A stretch of 32,671 nt of DNA from Clostridium_AQ sp900552125 (GCA_037892765.1 JBBKBW010000033.1); one strand, 5' to 3'. Positions 23,239-31,783 are shown, numbered from the stretch's first letter. Notes: generated by a model not told the origin, from the sequence alone. Translations and numbers: made by a program.

Positions 23239-23294
23239 TTTACAACGTAACAATGTTCTGTTAATATAAAAGTGCAATAAAACAATGTTACGTT
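23239..23294 (+). promoter_or_regulatory. YhbD-bactofilin operon promoter with repeated palindrome
   Basis: -35 TTTACA (23239-23244), 17-bp spacer, -10 TAATAT (23262-23267). The palindrome AACAATGTT lies in the spacer (23249-23257) and again just before the ribosome site (23281-23289). The flanks make a longer inverted repeat, AACGTAACA (23244-23252) and TGTTACGTT (23286-23294). An operator between -35 and -10 is the MerR-family arrangement. Confidence 0.6.
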
Positions 23295-23308
23295 ATGGAG
23301 GTGAAACT

Positions 23309-23974
23309 GTGGAAATATCAAAAAAAGAACTGCTTAAAGTAACCGGAATTTCCTATGGACAGTTATATCGATGGAAAAGAGAAGGGCTAATACCAGAAGA
23401 GTGGTTTGTCAAGCGCTCAAGTCCAACCGGACAAGAAACGTATTTTCCAAAAAACAAAATATTGAAACGTATTCAGGTTATTCAAAAATTAAAAGATCAA
23501 TATTCTTTAGAAGAGTTAGCTAAGTTCTTAACTCCTGAAGTTAGTAATCGATTATTCTCAGAAGATGACTTAGAGCATTTTGAAGAATTAGATGTAGAGA
23601 TAGCTGCATCGTTTATGGATGCTTTAGATAAAGATAATTTTGTATATGTAGAAGTACTGATCATGATCGCATTATCAAAACTAAAAATAGAACAGATCTG
23701 TAATGAAGAAGATTTATCACGTATGATACATTTCTTAAGTAGGCAGATGACCAAACTACATCGTAATGACTATGTTCTATATATATATGAAATACAGGAT
23801 AAAATGTATGCTGTTCTCCAGTTAGAAGAGAGTGAAGTATACGTAGATGAAGCATTTCAATTACGATATTCTATTCGATTGAATGATATTAGCAATCAGA
23901 TAAAGATAAAATATAAGGATTTATTTAATTTTACATTTGAAGATGAGGAGGCAATGAGAGATGAATCAAATTAA
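23309..23974 (+). CDS. YhbD-like (DUF4004) protein with MerR-like HTH
   Basis: A 221-residue protein. Residues about 1-70 form a MerR-like winged HTH (KKELLKVTGISYGQLYRWKR then EGLIPEEWFVKR), and the remainder is helical and acidic without a known ligand site. Bacillus YhbD is the closest family I know and is also encoded next to bactofilins. The start is taken as GTG at 23309 because GGAGGTG ends five bases before it; the ATG at 23285 lies in the operator palindrome and lacks such a site. It overlaps the bactofilin gene by 14 bases. It probably autoregulates the operon. Confidence 0.75.
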   Translation: MEISKKELLKVTGISYGQLYRWKREGLIPEEWFVKRSSPTGQETYFPKNKILKRIQVIQKLKDQYSLEELAKFLTPEVSNRLFSEDDLEHFEELDVEIAASFMDALDKDNFVYVEVLIMIALSKLKIEQICNEEDLSRMIHFLSRQMTKLHRNDYVLYIYEIQDKMYAVLQLEESEVYVDEAFQLRYSIRLNDISNQIKIKYKDLFNFTFEDEEAMRDESN

Positions 23975-24572
23975 AATTGAAGGTATGGGGACAATTATGG
24001 AAGGAAATTATGAAAAAATAAAAATTGATGGAATGGGGAAAATAACAGGCGATGTAGAGTTTGATTCTTTAAAAATTGATGGTGCATGTAAAGCTTTAGG
24101 GAATTTAACTGGAAAAGAAATAAAAATTAATGGAGAATTAAAAGCAGAGAAAGACATTCGTGTAAAGCAGGTTAAAATCAATGGAGCTGTAAAAAGTGCA
24201 GCGTGTAAAATATATGCAGATGAAATCCGTGTTGATGGTTTATTGTTAAATGAAGGTGAAGTAAATGCAGATTATATCTTAATTGATGGTAGTGTTTCTT
24301 TAAAGGATGTATATGGGGATAAAATATATATGAATCCAATAACAAAAAAATTTCGTTTTTTTAAACATAATACAGGAAGAAACCGTGCAAAGACAATTGA
24401 ATGCAGTTATCTAGAAGGAGTAGATCTGTACTGTGATACAGTTTGTGCTACAGAAATCCATTTATCCAACAACTGTAAAATTGATCATATTACTTGTGAT
24501 GGTAAGCTTGTTTATGATCATAGCTGTAAAATTGGCACAGTTGAAGGAGACTGTGAAATTATTGTAGAGTAA
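23961..24572 (+). CDS. Bactofilin (polymer-forming cytoskeletal protein, YhbE/YhbF-like)
   Basis: A 203-residue right-handed beta-helix protein. The sequence is built of short strands with a recurring IKI(D/N)G pattern (IKIDGMGKITGDV, LKIDGACKALGNL, IKINGELKAEKDI, VKINGAVKSAACK), characteristic of bactofilins. These polymerise without nucleotide and position wall or motility enzymes at the membrane. A basic stretch (KKFRFFKHNTGRNRAK) splits the repeat region, and the second half is Cys-rich, which is unusual. GAGGAGG inside the upstream gene gives the start. A metallopeptidase follows 20 bases downstream. Confidence 0.85.
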   Translation: MNQIKIEGMGTIMEGNYEKIKIDGMGKITGDVEFDSLKIDGACKALGNLTGKEIKINGELKAEKDIRVKQVKINGAVKSAACKIYADEIRVDGLLLNEGEVNADYILIDGSVSLKDVYGDKIYMNPITKKFRFFKHNTGRNRAKTIECSYLEGVDLYCDTVCATEIHLSNNCKIDHITCDGKLVYDHSCKIGTVEGDCEIIVE

Positions 24573-24592
24573 GTAGAAAAGAGTTGAAAGAT

Positions 24593-25666
24593 ATGAATCT
24601 AGATGTATGGGTTAAGAAGAATAAGGTTTATGTAAACTGTAGGATACACTGTGAATCTTCTACATTTTCTTTTAGATTAGCAAAATCTCTTACACTTCAC
24701 ACAACTGATCATTATACTTGTAGAGATATAAAAATTCCTTTCCAGCCTGATTTAATTGAATATACATTTCAAAATGTAACTTCACCATTACAGTTTTCTT
24801 ATGAAGGATCTTTAGAAGGCTATTTCTGCTATTTTACAGATGCGGTTATTCATTTTAGTTTTTATAATGCATGGTATCCGATGGTAGATAATCAAAAGGA
24901 AACATATAATATATTGATTCATGGTTTTCAGAATTATGTATGTGTAGAAGGTGTTTATGATAGTAAAATAGGGGGATGGATCTATCATGGAAATAAAATG
25001 GAAGATTTAATAGATTGCAATGTTTTGTTAGTTAAAAAAGATAAATGTTATATATATGAAAGTGAAAGTTTAAATTTAATTTCTGTTTATCAGAAAAATA
25101 ATACTATATTATCACTTATTAAGGCTTATGAGCAGATTTATTCATATTACTGTGATTTATACGGAAAAGATAGATTAGGCAAACATTGGTTAGTTTTTTT
25201 ACAACCCCCGACAGATGGTGAAGGTGCATATAAGCGAAATCATTTAATTGTATACGGCTGTTTACCCAAAAATGTGAGAGATGCAGTGCATTTATTAGCT
25301 CATGAAATGGGACATTCCTATGCATTTGGTGCTGATGCAAATACATGGCAGGACTGGCTGAATGAAACTCATGCGGAGTGGAGTGCTATGACATATTGGT
25401 ATGATGTGGATCGTGCCTATTTTAAAGAGAGGTTAGATTTATTATTAGATGATAAACCATTAAACTTAAATCCTAGCCAGGGTAAACGACCGGATGATGT
25501 ACACAAAACAGGAAGTCGTTTATATGCACGTATTTATCAAAAATATGGCATAGATGAAATTAAACTATTATTAAAAACATTTGATCAATTACATATTAAA
25601 GATACAGAACATTTTTTGAAGGCAATACCTAAGGACATTGCGGAAATGATACAAAATTATCTTTAA
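24593..25666 (+). CDS. M1-like gluzincin metallopeptidase
   Basis: A 357-residue protein with the zinc motif HEMGH (237-241) and the third ligand Glu258 in WLNET. This is the WLNE signature of M1/gluzincin peptidases, with 16 instead of the usual 18 residues between the second His and the Glu. The N-terminal half is beta-rich and contains AWYPM, as in M1-like proteins. The aminopeptidase G-x-M-E-N exopeptidase motif is not seen, so it may be an endopeptidase or have another specificity. There is no signal peptide or membrane helix, so it should be cytoplasmic. ATG at 24593 is preferred over an in-frame TTG nine bases earlier, though neither has a strong ribosome site. It follows the bactofilin gene by 20 bases. 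Confidence 0.75.
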   Translation: MNLDVWVKKNKVYVNCRIHCESSTFSFRLAKSLTLHTTDHYTCRDIKIPFQPDLIEYTFQNVTSPLQFSYEGSLEGYFCYFTDAVIHFSFYNAWYPMVDNQKETYNILIHGFQNYVCVEGVYDSKIGGWIYHGNKMEDLIDCNVLLVKKDKCYIYESESLNLISVYQKNNTILSLIKAYEQIYSYYCDLYGKDRLGKHWLVFLQPPTDGEGAYKRNHLIVYGCLPKNVRDAVHLLAHEMGHSYAFGADANTWQDWLNETHAEWSAMTYWYDVDRAYFKERLDLLLDDKPLNLNPSQGKRPDDVHKTGSRLYARIYQKYGIDEIKLLLKTFDQLHIKDTEHFLKAIPKDIAEMIQNYL

Positions 25667-25728
25667 TAACATTATATTTTAGTTTATGATTTCTTTATAA
25701 AAAAAGAATTTCCCACCTATTTTCTTTA

Positions 25729-25737
25729 TGATATAAT
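25729..25737 (+). promoter_or_regulatory. Extended -10 promoter of the YitT gene
   Basis: TGA-TATAAT at 25729-25737, a perfect extended -10, 28 bases before the chosen start codon. Confidence 0.6.
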
Positions 25738-25765
25738 GCATACGGAATAGGATATGGTGAGGTTT

Positions 25766-26632
25766 ATGAAATTAAGAAAGAGTATGTATGATTATGTATA
25801 TATTGTGATAGGTGGAATATTATTTGCGATTGCGATGAATTTATTTATCGTTCCTCTTGATTTATATAGTGGAGGAGGTATTGGTATTGCGCAGATTTTA
25901 CGTTCTATCATGATTCAATATCTTCATTTTGATTTTGGTCAAATAGATATTGCGGGGATTATAAACTTTATCTTAAATGTACCATTGTTTATCCTTGCTT
26001 ATCGAAGCATATCAAGAAAGTTTTTTGTCAAAACATTGGTATGTGTCATTTCACAGACAATTGCGTTTACGGTGATCATGATACCGAAACAGCCAATTTT
26101 AGACGATGTATTAGCTGCTTGTCTGATAGCTGGTTTAATTGGAGGATTTGGTATTGGTTTAGCACTTCGCAGTGGTGGAAGTGGTGGAGGTCTAGATATT
26201 CTTGGAGTATACGCAGCAAAAAACTTTGAGAATTTTAGTGTAGGTCGTTTAACGAATATTGTTAATGCTTTTGTATTTGGTATCTGTGCTATTTTATTTC
26301 AAGTTGAAACTGCGATTTATTCTATTATTTTTGCGGCATGTATGTATATAGTTGTGGATAAAACACATTATCAGAATATCAATATGACAGCTATGATATT
26401 TACTAAAAAAGAAGAAATTCAAGATACTATTATGAAAGAAATGGGGCGTGGAGTCACTTATTGGAAAGGTGCAGGCGCTTATACAAAGACAGACACATAT
26501 ATCTTAGTAACTGTTATTTCTAAATATGAAGAAACACAGCTGAAGAAGATTATTTATCAGCATGATCCTAAAGCCTTTGTGATTTTTAATGAAGGTATGA
26601 GTATTAGTGGAAATTTTGAAAAACGATTATAA
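25766..26632 (+). CDS. YitT family membrane protein (DUF161/DUF2179)
   Basis: A 288-residue protein with five to six membrane helices in the first two thirds, containing PLDLYSGGGIGIAQ and the glycine-rich ALRSGGSGGGLDILG loop typical of YitT/DUF161 proteins. A C-terminal soluble DUF2179 domain (about 215-288) begins near MTAMIFTKKEEIQDTI and ends in FNEGMSISGNF. Function in the family is not established. The ATG at 25766 is chosen with GGTGAGG just upstream; an in-frame ATG at 25754 lacks a site. Single-gene unit between its own promoter and a strong terminator. Confidence 0.88.
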   Translation: MKLRKSMYDYVYIVIGGILFAIAMNLFIVPLDLYSGGGIGIAQILRSIMIQYLHFDFGQIDIAGIINFILNVPLFILAYRSISRKFFVKTLVCVISQTIAFTVIMIPKQPILDDVLAACLIAGLIGGFGIGLALRSGGSGGGLDILGVYAAKNFENFSVGRLTNIVNAFVFGICAILFQVETAIYSIIFAACMYIVVDKTHYQNINMTAMIFTKKEEIQDTIMKEMGRGVTYWKGAGAYTKTDTYILVTVISKYEETQLKKIIYQHDPKAFVIFNEGMSISGNFEKRL

Positions 26633-26643
26633 TGAAGGTATAG

Positions 26644-26684
26644 AAAAAAGAATTCCAATACTAATAGATAGGAATTCTTTTTTT
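26644..26684. terminator. Bidirectional terminator between YitT and coaX
   Basis: A 13-bp stem, AAAAAAGAATTCC (26644-26656) with GGAATTCTTTTTT (26671-26683), and a T-run on either strand. It serves the plus-strand YitT gene and the minus-strand coaBC-coaX operon. Confidence 0.9.
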
Positions 26685-26704
26685 CTTTTAGATAGTTATA
26701 TAAT

Positions 26705-27481
26705 TTATTTTTTCTTTGCGGTATAAGCTTCGTATATGTATTTTAAACCTTTGAATGTTAAATCACGATCATAGATGTCAATTTCATCTGTGTTCTCGTA
26801 GATGATCTTGCCTAATCCGCCAGTAGCGATGACCTGCATGTTAACACCAAGTGCTTTTTTGAATTCTTTGATAATATATTCGCTTTGACCAATATAGCCG
26901 TATACCAATCCTGCCTGCATACTTGTTGTGGTAGTTTTTGTTAGTATACTAGCTGGTTTTTTGATTTCAATTTCAGGAAGCTTAGCTGCCTGTGTCCACA
27001 TAGCCTGTGCACTTGTTTCAATTCCTAACGTAATAACGCCATATTCGAAATTACCGTTTTCATCTACATAATCAAAAGTAGTAGCAGTTCCAAAATCAAC
27101 GACTAGACATGGACCTCCATATTCATAATAAGCTCCAGCAGCATCAACGATACGATCTGCTCCAACTGCTTTTGGATTTTCAGCTTTTACGTAAATTCCT
27201 GTTTTGATGCCAGGCCCAACAACAATTGGTTCTTTATGCATATATTTACGAATTCCATTTAGGAAAGAATGCATAATCTTTGGCACAACACTAGATACGA
27301 TGACATCTTTGATATCATCTGGCTCTACTTTTGATGAGTTTAAGAAGTTCATCATCATAAAACCATATTCATCACTCGTTCTTCGCATTTTGGTTGTTAG
27401 ACGATAATTGCCTATAAGTTTTTCACCATGGTAAATACCAATGGTGATATTTGTATTTCCTATATCAATAACAACTAGCAT
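26705..27481 (-). CDS. coaX: Type III pantothenate kinase
   Basis: Phosphorylates pantothenate as the first step of CoA synthesis. The 258 residues show the ASKHA phosphate loop VIDIGNTNITIG at the start, GADRIVDAAGAYYEYG and DFGTATTFDYVDENG, all standard for CoaX. This class needs a monovalent cation and is not inhibited by CoA. The ATG at 27481 is chosen since AAGGAG lies six bases upstream. The gene overlaps the end of coaBC by 17 bases, so translation is coupled. Together they cover the first three steps from pantothenate to phosphopantetheine. Confidence 0.95.
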   Translation of the reverse strand: MLVVIDIGNTNITIGIYHGEKLIGNYRLTTKMRRTSDEYGFMMMNFLNSSKVEPDDIKDVIVSSVVPKIMHSFLNGIRKYMHKEPIVVGPGIKTGIYVKAENPKAVGADRIVDAAGAYYEYGGPCLVVDFGTATTFDYVDENGNFEYGVITLGIETSAQAMWTQAAKLPEIEIKKPASILTKTTTTSMQAGLVYGYIGQSEYIIKEFKKALGVNMQVIATGGLGKIIYENTDEIDIYDRDLTFKGLKYIYEAYTAKKK

Positions 27482-28679
27482 TTGTTTCTCCTTTTTCATC
27501 TAACATAGAAGCTAAACGTTTTAATAATTCAATGCCAACTTCATATTTACTCATTATTTCTAATGTTTCCTGGTTATCTTTTTGAAGTAATGTAACTATG
27601 TTTGTATCACATGCAAAGCCTGCCCCTTTTTCACGCAGATTATTAGCAACAATCATATCACAATTCTTTTTATTTAGTTTTTCAGAAGCATTAGCAATTA
27701 GGTTTTCTGTTTCCATCGCAAATCCGCATAAGATCTGATGGGTTTTGTGTTCTCCTAGCCAAGCAAGAATATCAGGGTTTTTCACAAATGTTATTTTTAA
27801 AACATCACTTTGTTTTTTTATCTTCTGTTCCGCAACATTTTCAGCACGATAATCTCCTACGGCTGCAGCTTTGATGATAATGTCTTGCGTACTATATTCT
27901 TTCTGTACCGCTTCAAACATATCCATAGCACTTACAACAGGAATTACTTTTACACCTTGTGGAGGTGTTAAAGAAACCTGTCCACTGATTAAAGTAACTT
28001 CAGCTCCCATATCACGAGCAGCCTGGGCAATCGCATATCCCATTTTACCTGAAGAATGATTGGATAAGAAACGTACAGGATCTAAAGCTTCTTTGGTTGG
28101 ACCAGCAGTAATTAAAACTTTTTTCCCTTTTAGTAGATCATTTGATTCTAATATCGAAATGATACGTTCTTCTATAACTGAGATATCAGCTAATTTTCCT
28201 TTTCCTACATCTCCGCATGCTAAATAGCCTGATTCCGGCTCTATCAATTCATAGCCAAGCGATTTTGCTTCTGCCAGATTTCTTTGTGTTACGGGGTTTT
28301 CATACATTCCTGTATTCATTGCTGGACATATAACTTTTGGACAGCTAGCAGCTAAGAAAGTTGTTGTCAGCATATCATCCGCAATGCCATGTACGACTTT
28401 CGCAATTACATTTGCTGTTGCTGGTACAATTACAAATATATCCGCACGATGAGCAATAGAAACATGTTTTACGCTTCGATCTGCGACTTTCTCAAATGTT
28501 GAAACCATAACATTATGTTTCGTCAGTGATTCAAATGTTAAAGGAGCGATAAACTCCGTCGCATTTTTTGTCATGATGACTTCTACATCATATCCTTTTT
28601 TAATAAGATTACTGGTAAGCTGTGCTGCTTTAAATGCTGCAATTCCACCAGTTACTCCCAGTACAATTGTTTTTTTCAT
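27465..28679 (-). CDS. coaBC: Bifunctional phosphopantothenoylcysteine decarboxylase / phosphopantothenate-cysteine ligase
   Basis: A 404-residue two-domain enzyme of CoA synthesis. CoaC (about 1-180) has VTGGIAAFKAA, the His of VKHVSIAHRAD, PATANVIAKVVHGIADDMLT and PAMNTGMYENP. CoaB (about 190-400) has ITAGPTKEALDPVRFLSN, SSGKMGYAIA and the KKQSDVLKITFVKNPDIL region. The ATG at 28679 has GAGGG upstream; a GTG four codons earlier is rejected. CoaX follows with a 17-base overlap. Transcribed divergently from nnr. Confidence 0.95.
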   Translation of the reverse strand: MKKTIVLGVTGGIAAFKAAQLTSNLIKKGYDVEVIMTKNATEFIAPLTFESLTKHNVMVSTFEKVADRSVKHVSIAHRADIFVIVPATANVIAKVVHGIADDMLTTTFLAASCPKVICPAMNTGMYENPVTQRNLAEAKSLGYELIEPESGYLACGDVGKGKLADISVIEERIISILESNDLLKGKKVLITAGPTKEALDPVRFLSNHSSGKMGYAIAQAARDMGAEVTLISGQVSLTPPQGVKVIPVVSAMDMFEAVQKEYSTQDIIIKAAAVGDYRAENVAEQKIKKQSDVLKITFVKNPDILAWLGEHKTHQILCGFAMETENLIANASEKLNKKNCDMIVANNLREKGAGFACDTNIVTLLQKDNQETLEIMSKYEVGIELLKRLASMLDEKGETNASCY

Positions 28680-28753
28680 AATATCCCTCACAGGTTCTTC
28701 TTATAAGTCGTTTATTATTATAGCGCAACAAGGCTTGGTTCACAACCGTTTCA

Positions 28754-28811
28754 AAATGAAAAAAGATAAAAATTTCACAAATATACTCTTTCTCGGTTAT
28801 CTTTTTCATTT
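28754..28811. other. Long inverted repeat between coaBC and nnr
   Basis: AAATGAAAAAAGATAA (28754-28769) pairs with TTATCTTTTTCATTT (28797-28811) with one bulged A. The 3' arm overlaps the -35 of the nnr promoter. It may be an operator or an mRNA hairpin. Confidence 0.5.
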
Positions 28812-28831
28812 CAGTAAAAAGATATATAATA
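28803..28831 (+). promoter_or_regulatory. Promoter of nnr
   Basis: -35 TTTTCA (28803-28808), 17-bp spacer, perfect -10 TATAAT (28826-28831), 27 bases before the ATG. Confidence 0.6.
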
Positions 28832-28857
28832 TATATAGAAAAGGATAGGTGAAGATC

Positions 28858-30387
28858 ATGGAAATTGTAAGTACAAATGAGATGCGTGCGATGGATCAAA
28901 AAGCAATCCATGAATATGGTATACCAAGCGTTGTTTTAATGGAACATGCAGCACTAGCTATCATAGATTATATGCGTGAACATATATCAAAAAATGATAA
29001 TATTGTAATTTTATGTGGACCAGGAAATAATGGAGGAGATGGATTTGCCTTAGCTAGACTTTTAGTACAGGAAGAATATGAAAAGGTAAAGATTCAATGT
29101 AATGTTCCATTTGAGAAAATGAGTGATGATGAAAAAACCTATGCGAAAATTGCTGATATGTATCATATACCTATAATTAATAGTAAGGATATGGAAGTTA
29201 TTAAACCAATGTTAGAGGAAGCGGATGTCATCGTAGATGCATTGTTTGGAACAGGTTTATCAAGGAATATTGAAGGCTTTTATTCAGATTTGATTTCCTG
29301 TGTTAATGAATTACATAAATATGTTATCAGTGTTGATATTGCCAGTGGAATCCATGGAGATAGTGGAAAAGTAATGCAATGTGCTATTCAAAGTACAGTA
29401 ACGATTACATTTGAATGTTTAAAAAAAGGACAGGTTTTATATCCAGGAAGTCAATATAGCGGAAAACTGATCGTGAAAAAAATCAGTATTCCTAGTGTTG
29501 TAAAACAACACATAAAACAACCAATTATTTTACTTGATGATAACATAGTAAAAGATTTTCTTCCAAAACGAACAGGACATTCACATAAAGGAAGCTATGG
29601 AAAAGTATTGATGATCGGTGGAAGCAAGTCTATGCATGGTGCTATTACTCTTGCGGCAAAAGCAGCTTTACATAGTGGAGTAGGTACCTTAACATTATTT
29701 CTTCCAGATTGTATTTCATCAATTATATCAATGAAATTAGAAGAAAGTATGATTTTATCTGCACCTTCAAATGATGGATATTTTGACGAACATGCAATAC
29801 CTTATCTAAAGGAACATTTAGATGCATACGATATTGTTGTGATAGGTAATGGCATGGGTAGAAATGAAGTAAGCAAAGGCTTAGTAAAAGCTGTATTAGA
29901 AAGCAATCTGCCATGTATACTTGATGGTGATGCGATTTATGAAGCAGGTAAGATGGTATCTTTGTTTCAGCGTCAGGCTGTAACGATATTAACACCACAT
30001 GTAAAAGAGATGAGCTATTTATGTAATTGTAAAGTAAATGAAATTACGGAAGACCCTTTACGTTATGTCCATGAATTTGTAGAACACTATCCTCAAGTAA
30101 CTCTAGCATTAAAAGACCAGCATACAATTATTTGTGATAGAAAGTATACTTATATGAATACAGCTGGTAATCATGCCTTAGCTAAAGGGGGAAGCGGAGA
30201 TGTACTCTGTGGTATTCTTGCGGGCTTATTTGCACAAGGAAAAAATGCGTTGAAAGCATCAGCAGCAGCTGTGTATATTCATGCAAGCTGTGCGGATGAG
30301 TTAATTAAGGAATTGGATGCCTATAGTATTCAGCCAAATGATGTAATTAATAAACTATCTTATATATATAAGAAACTAAAAGTGTAA
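28858..30387 (+). CDS. nnr: Bifunctional NAD(P)H-hydrate epimerase/dehydratase
   Basis: Repairs NADH and NADPH damaged by hydration. A 509-residue fusion. The N-terminal YjeF-type epimerase (about 1-210) has CGPGNNGGDGFALARLL, DALFGTGLSR and VDIASGIHGDSG. The C-terminal ADP-dependent dehydratase (about 225-509) has HKGSYGKVLMIGGS, LTPHVKEMSYL and the catalytic AKGGSGDVLCGILAG. The length matches the E. coli fusion (about 515). ATG at 28858 has AGGTGA five bases upstream. The divergent neighbours make CoA, so this is a cofactor-supply and repair neighbourhood. Confidence 0.95.
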   Translation: MEIVSTNEMRAMDQKAIHEYGIPSVVLMEHAALAIIDYMREHISKNDNIVILCGPGNNGGDGFALARLLVQEEYEKVKIQCNVPFEKMSDDEKTYAKIADMYHIPIINSKDMEVIKPMLEEADVIVDALFGTGLSRNIEGFYSDLISCVNELHKYVISVDIASGIHGDSGKVMQCAIQSTVTITFECLKKGQVLYPGSQYSGKLIVKKISIPSVVKQHIKQPIILLDDNIVKDFLPKRTGHSHKGSYGKVLMIGGSKSMHGAITLAAKAALHSGVGTLTLFLPDCISSIISMKLEESMILSAPSNDGYFDEHAIPYLKEHLDAYDIVVIGNGMGRNEVSKGLVKAVLESNLPCILDGDAIYEAGKMVSLFQRQAVTILTPHVKEMSYLCNCKVNEITEDPLRYVHEFVEHYPQVTLALKDQHTIICDRKYTYMNTAGNHALAKGGSGDVLCGILAGLFAQGKNALKASAAAVYIHASCADELIKELDAYSIQPNDVINKLSYIYKKLKV

Positions 30388-30415
30388 TAATTATGAAAAA
30401 TGTAAGCTTTTCCAA

Positions 30416-30444
30416 TTGTTTTTATTTCTCATAAAGCGTACAAT
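30416..30444 (+). promoter_or_regulatory. Promoter of the alcohol dehydrogenase
   Basis: -35 TTGTTT (30416-30421), 17-bp spacer, -10 TACAAT (30439-30444). The start codon is about 50 bases further. Confidence 0.6.
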
Positions 30445-30495
30445 AAAGATATAACCAAGGTGAATGTAAGACCGAAAGCTAAAGGAGGAAAAAAT

Positions 30496-31713
30496 ATGCA
30501 AAGATTTACATTACCAAGAGATATGTATCATGGAAAAGGAGCTTTGGAAGCCTTAAAAACATTAGAAGGTAAAAGAGCAATCATTTGTGTAGGCGGAGGC
30601 TCCATGCGTAGAGGAGGTTTCTTGGATCGTGCAGTTGCCTACTTGGAAGAAGCAGGTATGGAAGTTAAACTATTTGAAGGTATTGAACCAGATCCATCTG
30701 TAGAAACAGTTATGAAAGGTGCTAACGTAATGTTAGAATTTGAACCTGACTGGATCGTTGCGATGGGTGGAGGATCACCAATTGATGCGGCAAAAGCTAT
30801 GTGGATCAAATATGAATATCCAGATATTACTTTTGAAGATATGTGTAAAGTATTTGGTTTACCTAAATTACGTAAAAAAGCACATTTCTGTGCAATTTCT
30901 TCTACATCAGGTACAGCTACAGAAGTAACAGCTTTCTCTATCATTACGGATTATGAAAAAGGTATTAAATATCCAATCGCTGATTTTGAAATCACTCCAG
31001 ATGTAGCTATCGTAGACCCTGATTTGGTTACTACTATGCCAGTTAAATTAGTAGCTCATACAGGAATGGACGCAATGACTCATGCGATTGAAGCATATGT
31101 ATCTACAGCAGGAAGTAATTATACTGATCCATTAGCTATGCATGCGATTGAAATGATTCAGGAACATTTAGTTTTATCTTATAATGGAAATATGGATTCT
31201 CGTGCAGCTATGCATGATGCACAGTGTCTTGCTGGACAGGCATTCTCTAATGGTTTATTGGGAATTGTTCACTCTATGGCTCATAAAACAGGAGCTGTAT
31301 TCGCTGATCAGGGAGCACATATCATTCACGGTGCAGCAAATGCAATGTATCTTCCAAAAGTTATCAAATTTAACTCTAAAGATGAAAGAGCTAGAAAACG
31401 TTATGGAGTCATTGCGGATTATATGCATTTAGGTGGAACTACAGATGAAGAAAAAGTTGACTTACTAATTCAGTATCTACGTAAAATGAACGATGAATTG
31501 AATATTCCACATTGTATTGCTCATTATGGTAAAGATGGTTTACCAGCAGATGAAGGCTTTGTAAGTGAAGAAGTATTCTTATCAAGAGTTGAAGATATTG
31601 CGGCTAATGCATTATTAGATGCATGTACTGGCAGCAACCCTAGACAGCCAAGTCAGGAAGAAATGGTAAAACTATTGAAATGCTGTTACTATGACACAGA
31701 AGTAGATTTCTAA
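30496..31713 (+). CDS. Iron-containing alcohol dehydrogenase
   Basis: A 405-residue group III (metal-dependent) NAD(P)H alcohol dehydrogenase, likely reducing an aldehyde at the end of fermentation. It has the nucleotide-binding AMGGGSPIDAAKA, then STSGTATEVTAFSII, and metal ligands in HTGMDAMTHAIEAY, GIVHSMAHKTGA and HIIHGAANA. The closest known group is AdhB/butanol-dehydrogenase-like. Cofactor and substrate cannot be fixed from sequence. ATG at 30496 follows AAAGGAGG; an earlier in-frame ATG at 30460 has none. The gene uses more common codons and a stronger ribosome site than its neighbours, which suggests high expression. Monocistronic. Confidence 0.92.
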   Translation: MQRFTLPRDMYHGKGALEALKTLEGKRAIICVGGGSMRRGGFLDRAVAYLEEAGMEVKLFEGIEPDPSVETVMKGANVMLEFEPDWIVAMGGGSPIDAAKAMWIKYEYPDITFEDMCKVFGLPKLRKKAHFCAISSTSGTATEVTAFSIITDYEKGIKYPIADFEITPDVAIVDPDLVTTMPVKLVAHTGMDAMTHAIEAYVSTAGSNYTDPLAMHAIEMIQEHLVLSYNGNMDSRAAMHDAQCLAGQAFSNGLLGIVHSMAHKTGAVFADQGAHIIHGAANAMYLPKVIKFNSKDERARKRYGVIADYMHLGGTTDEEKVDLLIQYLRKMNDELNIPHCIAHYGKDGLPADEGFVSEEVFLSRVEDIAANALLDACTGSNPRQPSQEEMVKLLKCCYYDTEVDF

Positions 31714-31721
31714 TAGTGTAC

Positions 31722-31764
31722 AAAAGGTACTATTGTATAGATTGTTATGCAATAGTACTTTTTT
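31722..31764 (+). terminator. Terminator of the alcohol dehydrogenase
   Basis: GTACTATTG (31727-31735) pairs with CAATAGTAC (31750-31758), extended outward by G-U and A-T pairs to 14 bp, with six T residues after it. Confidence 0.9.
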
Positions 31765-31783
31765 GTTATTATATATTTCGTAA

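Noticed and set aside
25681..25725. AT-only hairpin after the metallopeptidase gene as a terminator
   Set aside because: The stem is imperfect and lacks GC pairs; not strong enough to list.
28573..28911. Short overlapping frames on both strands between coaBC and nnr
   Set aside because: They overlap the starts of two clear genes and the promoter region and match no family.
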